DNA from: Hydractinia symbiolongicarpus
Taxonomy: Eukaryota > Cnidaria > Hydrozoa > Anthoathecata > Hydractiniidae
Direction of reading: 5' to 3'
Length of the DNA: 64,000 nt
NCBI RefSeq assembly: GCF_029227915.1
Contig: NC_079885.1
Coordinates: 6,574,001-6,638,000, forward strand
Part shown: positions 12,640-22,700 of the stretch, in pieces
Numbering within the stretch: the stretch's first letter is position 1
How the letters are laid out: each line of letters begins with the position of its first letter
Notes under the pieces: model-generated
The model's database searches: none
What the model was told of the DNA's origin: nothing
The model's input: the letters and a program-made list of their open reading frames with translations, nothing else
Position numbers and translations under genes: made by a program

Positions 12640-13357
12640 TTTGGTGAGCGATTCTTTTATTTTTTTTTCATTTTATATTTACGAAACTTAATGCCGACGA
12701 AAAAGGGGGAGATTTAGTTATTAATAGTTTTAAAAATAGTTCCAAAATAAATTTTTATCTTCTTAGTTTTTTTAAAAGGCGGGTTGTTTTTCTTTTGTTT
12801 TTATTCTAAAGACATACAAGAATTATCGTATCATTTTGAAATATACTTATATTTCCAAAACATTCACACCAGGTGTTCTTTTATACGTAAATATGGATTT
12901 GCTTCTTATCGTTTTTTTCTTCCGTGTGATACATAAATCAAACAGCGAGCTACATGAAATTTTTTGAAAATTTTAACGTGTCACCATCACGTATGTTGGA
13001 TACATAGTTACTATCAACCTTGTCTCCAGGGCTTTGTCTCCCTTCTTTATTATAGACTTGTCTTTTCAACGGTACTTTGTGTCATATCCAAACATCATTG
13101 ATACTCTACCATCCTTGTTCTTGAAAAAAAATCCCCTTTTCGCTGTTCATTTGCATTTCGCATGGCTTCTTTTGACTGGGGTCTTTAAAACAAGTCCTAA
13201 GTACGAGGTTTATGTTCGACGTAAAACTACTTTGTTACTTGTGGCATGGTGAGAGTGACGAAAGCAAACTAAATACTCAAGTTGTGCTGACGTTAGCAAC
13301 AATACATAAACAAGTGAATTTTCGCAGATTAATTTTGTTAATCCAATATAGAAAATA
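12640..13357. other. no recognisable gene; LRR gene upstream region
   Basis: This AT-rich stretch lies upstream of the LRR gene's start codon and presumably holds its promoter and 5' UTR. No clear core promoter motif stands out. The short + strand frame at 13034-13252 has no recognisable similarity. Confidence 0.4.
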
Positions 13358-13857
13358 TCTCTATAATAAAACGCTAATTCTGTCTGTCTGTCACTTGCAA
13401 AGTGGATAAAATTTCTTTGATAAAGTCTATAAAACATCGCCTATAAATTTGTTCTGTACATTACCAAACTTTGGCGTTAAGCAATATTGACGTCAAAGAA
13501 GAGTATATTAATATTAGTGAAGCCATTGCATTGCACTTTTAAATTTAAGGCTAAATAACTTGGAAACGGGTGAAAATAATTGGCGTCATCTCCTGCGTGG
13601 GTAACTAGGGACTACCTGAGACCTATTTGGGTAAGTTTTCCAAACCTGGGTCCCCAAATCCGTTTCGGAATGCACGGGTTGATGACGTCATCAAAAAACA
13701 TTCAAACCCTAATATCTTTGCAACAGGCATACAAATTTCTGAAAAAAAAATTTTTGTGTTCTGACAGGTCTCTGCTGACGTCAGCAAACTTTAAATGACG
13801 GTTGTTTTTCTCTGTTATCCTGCCTAAGTGGATTTTTCCACGGGCCTAATCGACTAG
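13358..13857 (+). mobile_element. non-autonomous Helitron (500 bp)
   Basis: The element starts A|TCTCTATAATAAAACG, followed by CTGTCTGTCTGTCAC. It ends with a stem-loop, GTGGATTTTTCCAC, then CTAATCGACTAG before a T. A 5' TC, a 3' hairpin about a dozen bases before CTRR, and insertion between A and T are Helitron hallmarks. It has no Rep/helicase coding sequence. Its 3' end directly abuts the 5' end of the next Helitron. Confidence 0.75.
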
Positions 13858-14148
13858 TCTATATTATAATACAGTAGACTCCCGGTTATTCGAAGCCTAA
13901 AGGGGGATAAGAATTTACTTCGAATAACCGGGAGTTCGAATAACTGAAAAATTCGTTTTCCCGCCAGATTTTCAACTTAACCTTAATGGGATGGACTTTT
14001 CTTAAGTAATTGAGGCATTGTGGTTCAGTTGAGCGTGTAAACACAAAGAATTTTTACTTTTTGAAGGAAGAATAAATTTGAACAAATTGTTAACAGGTTT
14101 TAAAATATGAAAGTTATAAAGAAAATGTATCTAGTAAATACAAGGAGT

Positions 14149-14523
14149 TCAACTCTTAAAAAAATCTTTAATGCTACATTGTTTTTTACTATCGATGTAG
14201 TGTTTTTGACATGTACGTGTTATCATGTTTAACTGCTTTCTGATTTCAAGACCATTCTCGTCAAACAAAGACCATCTTTCCAACAATTCTAAGGCCTCTT
14301 CCAACTCTGACTGCTTTGGCTTCTTCGGGGGGATGTCATGTGCCTCAATTTCATCATCATCGTCATCTTCGAGATTCGGCGCGTTTTGATCTTTGTCCTC
14401 ATTAAGTACGATTTCCACGATTTCCTCATCAGTCAATTCAATTGATTTACTCGTGCATACCTCAAAATCAATATCCACAAAATCATCTGCGTTAAAGATG
14501 TCGCCGTCAACTTCTCTTTTTTT
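14149..14523 (-). pseudogene. Tigger/jerky-type transposase, C-terminal remnant
   Basis: The open frame runs on the - strand from about 14523 to the stop at 14149. It has no proper ATG: the frame is open upstream into an A/T homopolymer. It encodes an acidic stretch (TDEEIVEIVLNEDKD, then EDDDDDEIEA), a helical ELEEALELLERW segment and a terminal CSIKDFF. That order (acidic linker, helix, DFF-like end) is how Tigger and jerky transposases typically finish. The N-terminal CENP-B-like DNA-binding domains and the DDE nuclease are absent. It diverges from the HIRAN frame with only a homopolymer between them, which may mark the deletion point. Confidence 0.7.
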
Positions 14524-14555
14524 TTATCAAGTATTATGAGAGTAACTCAACCGTT

Positions 14556-14867
14556 ATGGGATATCATGAGTATCAAAAGAAATGGAACGCTGTTATTGGT
14601 GAAGTCCTAGAAGCTAAAATGGAACCAACAAACGACATAGACAAATATGCAGTGGCGGTCTGCAAAAAAGGAGATATTGTTGGTCATTTGCCTAAAGGAA
14701 AAACAGGAAAATTTGCCAAAACGATATTTTACTTTCTGAAGTCAGAGATGTTGTGTACTTGCAAAGTAAAAGTGACAGGGAAAAGAACTAACTTTGGAGA
14801 TGATAAGGGATTGAGGATCCCTTGTTTGCTTCAATTCTCTGGATTGAAGGAGAAAAAGAACTTTTGA
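14556..14867 (+). CDS. HIRAN-like domain protein or exon, transposon cargo
   Basis: The frame encodes 103 residues from the first ATG, and is open for a few codons upstream (SYYESNSTV). Visible blocks are MGYHEYQKKWNAVIGE, then NDIDKYAVAV, GDIVGHLPK, KVKVTGKR and GLRIPCLLQFSG. This matches the HIRAN pattern: a conserved G-Y-H start, a D-x-YAVAV strand, a VGHLP strand and a C-terminal IPC strand. HIRAN domains bind the 3' ends of single-stranded DNA in HLTF-like remodelers; stand-alone versions occur near mobile elements. A pyrimidine tract ending in AAG just upstream could be a weak acceptor, so this may be one exon. It sits between the Tigger-like inverted repeats. Function in transposition is speculative. 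Confidence 0.7.
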   Translation: MGYHEYQKKWNAVIGEVLEAKMEPTNDIDKYAVAVCKKGDIVGHLPKGKTGKFAKTIFYFLKSEMLCTCKVKVTGKRTNFGDDKGLRIPCLLQFSGLKEKKNF

Positions 14868-15393
14868 AGAAATTGCTTGAAGAGTGTAAATAGCCATGAA
14901 TATTGAAACCTGATTTTTTGAAGAAAAAAAGTGTTTTAATCGCAGAAAATCAATGTTCTCACTCGACGATCTCCCAATAAGAAAAATTCGAATAACTGAG
15001 GGTGACTTAGCCTATAATTGGCCCCAAGGGGAATAAAAATCACTTCGAATAACCGAATTATTCGAATAACTGAAGATCGAATAACCGAGAGTGTTTTTGC
15101 CTGAGTTGGGTAAGCAGATCCAAGGGGAACGCCACCTCACTTCGAATAACCGAATTATTCGAATAAGTGCAGGTTCGAATAACCGGGAGTCTACTGTACC
15201 CGTATACGTCTGTCTGTCACGCAAAATGGTAGCTTAGCTGCGCAATAGCGAGAAGAACGCAATGCGGTATAAAAAGGACGGGCGAACCCGTGGATTTTCC
15301 ACGGGCTAACTACTAGTTCCATTTGTAAAGGCTAACATTGAAATTTTTCACCTTGTCTCACTTGTGGAGGATTGTAGCTGTGAAGTTTCTTAA

Positions 15394-16126
15394 CTCTATT
15401 CGGTCCGGGTTTTTTCGAACATACTATGACCTGGGAAGGGGGGGGGGCGAATCAATAACTTTTCATAGGGTTGTTCAAATTGAATCAAACTTGGCACACT
15501 TATGGTACGTCATAAAAGGAACAAAATGCAAGCAATAAATTTTTGCTTGCGTCAGCACATTTTCAGTGACGTCATCAGAAGCTTTAAATTTGTTAATAAT
15601 GCCACTATCTGCTTAAAATTTAATTACTTTTGTTCCAGCGCAAATTTTTGCATTCTGTTTTAAGTTTCTGAAGGCTAAATAAAAGTTAATTAACATATTT
15701 TTCGGTTTTTACGTGGATCACATAAAAATATGCCAAAAATTGGCCGAAAATCCGGTTTTCCGATTTTGGGTAAAATCCGACAAAATCGAGAAATCGGAAT
15801 AATCACGTGTCTAAATTATCCAAAATGATTCTTCTTAATAAAATAAAAAAAAATGTTGCAAGTTTCAAGTTCTAAAGATAATTCTAACAGGAGTTATTAA
15901 ATTTTCCCCATTATAAGGATTTCATAGAGATTTTGAGGGGTAGTTTCGAGTAATGGCCAATATCAAGACCTCTGAAAGGTATGGGACCTAAAAATTTGGT
16001 ATACAGGTGTCTAATAGATAAATATTTAAACTCAGTAAGTTTCGTAGCCATATAATACAGCAATAAGGAGTTATTGAAAAAAAACCCGTCAGGGGGGCGG
16101 AATCCACCCCCTCTTGACCGAATAGG
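15394..16126 (-). mobile_element. piggyBac-like TTAA MITE, 733-bp copy
   Basis: The ends are CTCTATTCGGTCCGGG and GACCGAATAGGG between TTAA copies (15390-15393 and 16127-16130). It contains G-runs near the ends and a GATGACGTCA-like motif. It is inverted relative to the 45.17-kb and 6.7-kb copies. No transposase is present. It lies just downstream of the KIAA0513-like gene. Confidence 0.8.
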
Positions 16127-16780
16127 GTTAAAGAGATAAATATTTGGCCAGAAAAATGTTTCGCGAAAATCAATTTAAGTAAAATTCCTTTTTTTTCATT
16201 TATAATTTCTCGAAACACTGATTTTTACTCATATTACTGCACCAAATGATAGCCTGTTGTTTCTTCTTCTTCTTCAAAAAAAAAATTACACACAAAAATA
16301 ATTTATGGACTAAAGAACTATACAAATTTGTTTAGTATTTTATATACAAATTAAAAAAATAGTGTTGAAAGACACCAATAAGACGCTTGTTTAACAAAAC
16401 TCATTTTAACAAGTTTGAAATAAACTTTTCTTTTTTAATTGGTAAACGTCCAAAGCGAAAAGGAAAAATTTAAGAAACCGTCCCAATTTTTAATTATTTT
16501 TTGAAAAAAGCAGTTTGATGAAAAATGGCAATCCAAAATCTATGGAGCACAGTGCTATAATTTACAGCAATGACTTTACGCATGCTGGACACATTCCGAC
16601 ACAGCATTGTCGTGTCAATATCGTTTTTGTTTTATCTAACCAGAGGAATCAATGGAAGCATCTTTTTTTTCGCTGTGACTCGTTCAAACCATTTGACAAG
16701 CAACACAATTATCTTCATCTTAATTAAGGTTGCAGATACTCAGAATTCATTGTAAGAAATTTCTGCGACTGCTAACACTC

Positions 16781-19700
16781 CTATTGCAGAATCTCCACGC
16801 TTTCTTCCAGTTCCGATATTTGTTCTAAAAACAAAAATTAAAAGTGAAGAAAAAACCCCTAAAAATAGGGTTTTTCAGGTTAGATAGTGTTCAATTTTTC
16901 AAGAAATCAGTGAAAAGAAGGAATATGACGAGTTTACCAAGACTTATCTGGCACGTTTAACCGCTTTGAAGGGAAAACTCTTAAACTCTTTACCTTGCCG
17001 AAGATTAGCGATGATGCTCATTTTGTTAAGAAAATCATCCCTCTCTTTTCTTCCAACGTCCAAGGACTTCATCATGTACAGAAATGAACTGAAAGTAAAA
17101 AGAAAAAAATACTTAACATAGAACACTTTCGAGATATGATTGGATAGTCTGCTAAAAAAATTGAAATCCATAGACCGCAATAAAATTATACCTCCGTGGC
17201 TGAAATATCGTTACATAAGCACTGATAAAACTTAAAATATGAAATAAATATTCTGTAGATTTCATGTTACCTTGTTAATGGAGGCAGTGCCCTTACTAAA
17301 CTGATAATAGCGAAATGCGCAGTTGACAGAAAAATGAAAAACTGCAACTAAATATAATGGCTGTAAATGTTAAATATATAATTTAAGATATTATTTCGGT
17401 TTGTCTGTTCAGTATTCATATTACTGTGGAAAGTTTATCATTTCTTGAACATAGTTTAGTAGGCGACGTTTCGGGAGACCCTTATCCCATCATCGGGCAA
17501 AGTAAAATGATGTTGAGCATGTATTTATATAATTGCAGAAGATCGAAATTCACAAAAATTAACCAATTAACCTACAGAAAAGCAAAACACCAAAGGACAA
17601 TTTGCAAAAATCTGAAAGACTGTCATTGAAGAATCTAAAGAAGGACAAAGATATCATAATCCTACCGGCAGACAAGGGGAGAACAACGGTTATCTTGAAT
17701 ACACCTGACTACATCGACAAGTGCAACGAACACATCAACAACGGGCCTTACAAACTTCTCAAGAAAGATCCTACAGAAGTCATCAAACGAGAAGGGAGGA
17801 ACAGGGAAATCATAAACAGGGAAATCTAATTCGACCAATAGTCTCTTGCACTGGAACACCGTTATACAACCTATCAAAATTTGTTGCTTCTATCCTCAGC
17901 AAATTTACAACAAGCGACCACAGCGAAAACTCAAAAGAATTTTCAGAATACATCAGAGGAATAAAGATAGCAGACGACGAATGCATGGTATGTCACATCA
18001 CTCTACACAAATGTTCCCATAAAAGACACCCTAAACATCATTAAAGACCTTATCGAAAACGATGCTGCATTCGGTGAAAAGACGAAGATTCCAGTACCGG
18101 ATTTTCTGCGTTTGGTCGAACTTGTTCTAACCAAAACATGGTATCTGTTTAACAAAAACTTCTACACTCAAACAGACGGAGTTGCCATGGGAGGCCCTGC
18201 ATCATCAGTAGTCGTAGAAATATACATGCAAGCACACGAGACAACAGCATTAGTCACATCAGACAGACGTCCTAAGGTTTGGAAAAGATTTGTTGACGAC
18301 GTATTCGCCATAATCAAAAGATCTCATCTAGAAAAGTTCCATGAACACATCAACGGCCTACATCGACAAATCAAATTCACTGTTGAGCTTGAACACGATG
18401 GAAGTATCGCTTTCCTGTGGTTCCATTTCAGTTTCAGTGTATCGTAAACCAACACACACTGACCAGTACCATCAGAAATCTTGCAAAGAAAGTGTCATAT
18501 CTTCATTACTGAATCGTGCCAACAGCGTAGTCAGCGACAAACAGGAGAGGAAAGAAAAAATTCGACGTGTAAGAAATGCATTAATCGCAAATGGATACAG
18601 TCATAAAGTCATCACGCAAGTAAAAAATAAAATGAAGAGAAGATGCAACGGAGACAACAAGGAAACATCAGAGGAATTCATCGCACCAGCCCTACAGAAG
18701 AAGTAGTTACTTACATCTAGGTCCGAAAATGTTAATTACCGTAATTAACTGTAATTATCAGCTCGTTTCTGATTGGTTAATTTTTGTGAATTTCGATCCT
18801 CTGCAATTATATAAATACATGCTCAACATCATTTTACTTTGCCCGATGATAGGAAAAGGATCTCCCGAAACGTCGCCTACTAAACTATCATGTTCAAGAA
18901 ATGATAAACTTTCCACAGTAATATAATTTAAGGTTTAAATTTTAATGACTTTTTGTGATGTCTTTATTTAGTCTTTTAACCTTAATATTACTCTTTATTT
19001 CTTGTCATTCTTGATGGATTTGTACACATCTAAAGTTCAAGACAAATGAAAATACAAGGCAACATGGTTGATATTTTACTAACGTCAATGTCAAAAAATG
19101 CTGCTAAAGTTCAAGACAAATGAAAATACAAGGCAACATGGTTGATATTTTACTAACGTCACTGTCAAAAAAATGCTGCTAAAGTTCAAGACAAATGAAA
19201 ATACAAGGCAACATGGTTGATATTTTACTAACGTCACTGTCAAAAAATGCTGCTAAAGTTCAAGACAAATGAAAATACAAGGCAACATGGTTGATATTTT
19301 ACTAACGTCACTGTCAAAAAAATGCTGCTAAAGTTCAAGACAAATGAAAATACAAGGCAACATGGTTGATATTTTACTAACGTCACTGTCAAAAAATGCT
19401 GCTAAAGTTCAAGACAAATGAAAATACAAGGCAACATGGTTGATATTTTACTAACGTCACTGTCAAAAAAATGCTGCTAAAGTTCAAGACAAATGAAAAT
19501 ACAAGGCAACATGGTTGATATTTTACTAACGTCACTGTCAAAAAATGCTGCTAAAGTTCAAGACAAATGAAAATACACCCAAAATGAACCCAAGGCAACA
19601 TGGTTGATATTTTACTAACGTCACTGTCAAAAAATGCTGCTAAAGTTCAAGACAAATGAAAATACAAGGCAACATGGTTGATATTTTACTAACGTCACTG

Positions 19701-22700
19701 TCAAAAAATGCTGCTAAAGTTCAAGACAAATGAAAATACAAGGCAACATGGTTGATATTTTACTAACGTCACTGTCAAAAAAATGCTGCTAAAGTTCAAG
19801 ACAAATGAAAATACAAGGCAACATGGTTGATATTTTACTAACGTCACTGTCAAAAAAATGCTGCTAAAGTTCAAGACAAATGAAAATACAAGGCAACATG
19901 GTTGATATTTTACTAACGTCACTGTCAAAAAAATGCTGCTAAAGTTCAAGACAAATGAAAATACAAGGCAACATGGTTGATATTTTACTAACGTCACTGT
20001 CAGAAAAATGCTGCTAAAGTTCAAGACAAATGAAAATACAAGGCAACATGGTTGATATTTTACTAACGTCACTGTCAAAAAAATGCTGCTAAAGTTCAAG
20101 ACAAATGAAAATACAAGGCAACATGGTTGATATTTTACTAACGTCACTGTCAAAAAAATGCTGCTAAAGTTCAAGACAAATGAAAATACAAGGCAACATG
20201 GTTGATATTTTACTAACGTCACTGTCAAAAAATGCTGCTAAAGTTCAAGACAAATGAAAATACAAGGCAACATGGTTGATATTTTACTAACGTCACTGTC
20301 AAAAAAATGCTGCTAAAGTTCAAGACAAATGAAAATACAAGGCAACATGGTTGATATTTTACTAACGTCACTGTCAAAAAAATGCTGCTAAAGTTCAAGA
20401 CAAATGAAAATACAAGGCAACATGGTTGATATTTTACTAACGTCACTGTCAAAAAATGCTGCTAAAGTTCAAGACAAATGAAAATACAAGGCAACATGGT
20501 TGATATTTTACTAACGTCACTGTCAAAAAATGCTGCTAAAGTTCAAGACAAATGAAAATACAAGGCAACATGGTTGATATTTTACTAACGTCACTGTCAA
20601 AAAAATGCTGCTAAAGTTCAAGACAAATGAAAATACAAGGCAACATGGTTGATATTTTACTAACGTCACTGTCAAAAAAATGCTGCTAAAGTTCAAGACA
20701 AATGAAAATACAAGGCAACATGGTTGATATTTTACTAACGTCACTGTCAAAAAAATGCTGCTAAAGTTCAAGACAAATGAAAATACAAGGCAACATGGTT
20801 GATATTTTACTAACGTCACTGTCAAAAAATGCTGCTAAAGTTCAAGACAAATGAAAATACAAGGCAACATGGTTGATATTTTACTAACGTCACTGTCAAA
20901 AAATGCTGCTAAAGTTCAAGACAAATGAAAATACAAGGCAACATGGTTGATATTTTACTAACGTCACTGTCAAAAAATGCTGCTAAAGTTCAAGACAAAT
21001 GAAAATACAAGGCAACATGGTTGATATTTTACTAACGTCACTGTCAAAAAAATGCTGCTAGCCCTGACCTATTTCTAATACTTCGAAAAGATTTTTAAAA
21101 TTTCCAATAGAATGGACACCCTAATGTCACCTGTTGCAAGAATGCTAATAAATGCCATTCCACCTATATGTAACTTAGGAATAAGTTGGTTACTACCTAT
21201 TAAAAATGGTTCATACCAGTCTATTGATGGTCCATACCAGTACAATTCTCAATATTATTTGTATAAACGTTACTTGCTATAATACATTGTGTCAAATGCT
21301 TAGATATTTCTCACTGGAGAAAAACGAGCGTCAAAATAATCACACTGGTGTGAATCTAACTTAAAAGATGCTATTTACATATTTATGTAAAAAATTATTT
21401 TTAATTTATATTATTCTTACCTGTATTTTACGTAAGATGGATAGTTACACATAACAAGTTTAAAATGTTTAGATGTTTCTCGTTCATCGTTTAAGCAGTA
21501 AACTCGATGATTTATAAACTCCTATAAAATGAACGCGACATTATCAGCTTTATTGTAGCGTTTTAGAGCCCGTATACACGATGCCAAACCTTTTCGCCGC
21601 TTACAGAGCTCTTGATCTAAAGATTATATCCCATGAGTTTACGTACCGTGAGTTTTCGTAACACATGAATGTGAAGGGCCACACACGCACAAAAAAATAA
21701 ATGTAAGTGAATATTTAGCTGGCACAACTCGAGCTGGCCCAACTGATAACGACACCGTCCATGACGAAGAAAGGTAGCGAAGGAAGGTAGCGAATAAGGG
21801 TGTCGAATTAGCGTGGCGAATAAGGGTGTCGAATAAGGGTGGCAAATGAGGGTGTCGAATAAGGGTGGCAAATGAGGGTAGCGAAGGGAGGTAGCGAAGG
21901 AAAGTGGCGAATGAGAGGGGCGGATGAAGGTAGCGAAGGAAAGTGGCGAACGAGGGTGGCAAATGAGTGTGGCAAATGAGGATGGCCAAGAAAGGTAGCG
22001 AAGGAAAATGGCGAAAAAGGGGTCGAATAAAGGTAGCGAAGGGAAATGGCGAACGAGGGTGGCAAATAAGGGTGGCGAAGGAAGGTAGCGAAGGAAAGTG
22101 GCGAATGAGGGTGGCGAATGAAGGTGGCGAATAAATATACTACTTACGCTAAGTGTGCAAAGGAGGAATTTTCTTCGCCAATTTCGAAATCTTTTTTCTG
22201 TTCACTATCCCACGTACTCCATCCTCTAAAAATTAAAAATGGCGTTTATAACGAAGTGAATACTTGCTGACCTCTGAAAAGTGCAAACCAGAGGACAAAA
22301 AAAATAAATAAATAAATCGTGCAACGTATAAAAGGTTATATAAACATTTAAACTGACTGAAAAGAAAAGATTTGCAGCTACAAGTGAGATGACACGCAGT
22401 ATTTGCAAGATGAAACGTCATAAGAAGTAATGCCAAAATTTGATAAAATAAGAAACATCAGTTCTGGAATTTATTTGAAATTAGAAATACCCTCTCTCAA
22501 GGTTTCGGAAAACTTTTTGTCATGATATTGCCTGCCCTTCGATCTTTTTCTATGCAAATGTGCTTATATCAATATATATATGAGCCAAACCAGCTCATTA
22601 AAACAACATTGTTTGGTGATAGAGAGTTATCTAGTGTTGACAAAAAAAAAAAGAAATCTCAAGGCTCGAGGCTTCTTGTAACATAACATAAAAAAGCATC

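Larger units (their letters stand above)
13872..15196. mobile_element. pogo/Tigger-like DNA transposon, TA target, with HIRAN-like cargo
   Basis: The termini CAGTAGACTCCCGGTTATTC and its inverted copy (ending GAGTCTACTG) are flanked by TA on both sides (13870-13871 and 15197-15198), as in pogo/Tigger elements. Further inverted subterminal motifs of the type TTCGAATAACCG repeat several times at each end. Inside are the C-terminal part of a Tigger-type transposase on the - strand and a HIRAN-like frame on the + strand. The catalytic DDE region is missing, so the copy cannot move by itself. Confidence 0.82.
13858..15316 (+). mobile_element. mini-Helitron of about 130 bp, split by a Tigger-like insertion
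   Basis: The 5' end TCTATATTATAATA (13858-13871) starts at the base after the previous Helitron's CTAG. After the inserted element it resumes with TACCCGTATACGTCTG, GCAAAATGGTAGCTTAGCTG and AAAGGACGGGCGAACC. It finishes with the hairpin CCCGTGGATTTTCCACGGG and CTAACTACTAG (end 15316), followed by T. Related copies or fragments lie at 44.04, 57.74, 59.18 and 59.72 kb. Removing the 13872-15196 insertion and one TA leaves a small element with no coding capacity. Confidence 0.8.

Noticed and set aside
19701-20825. Long - strand open frames of repeated 25-residue units across the satellite
   Set aside because: A 75-bp unit without a stop automatically gives open repeats. Single-A changes in neighbouring units break the frame, and the array is intronic.
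19031-21060. CRISPR-like array
   Set aside because: Units are contiguous and near identical, with no unique spacers, in a eukaryotic intron.
21617-22065. Overlapping - strand frames rich in Pro, Phe, Ser and Thr across the 13-bp repeat
   Set aside because: All three frames are open because the minisatellite lacks stop codons. No start context or domain, and it is intronic.
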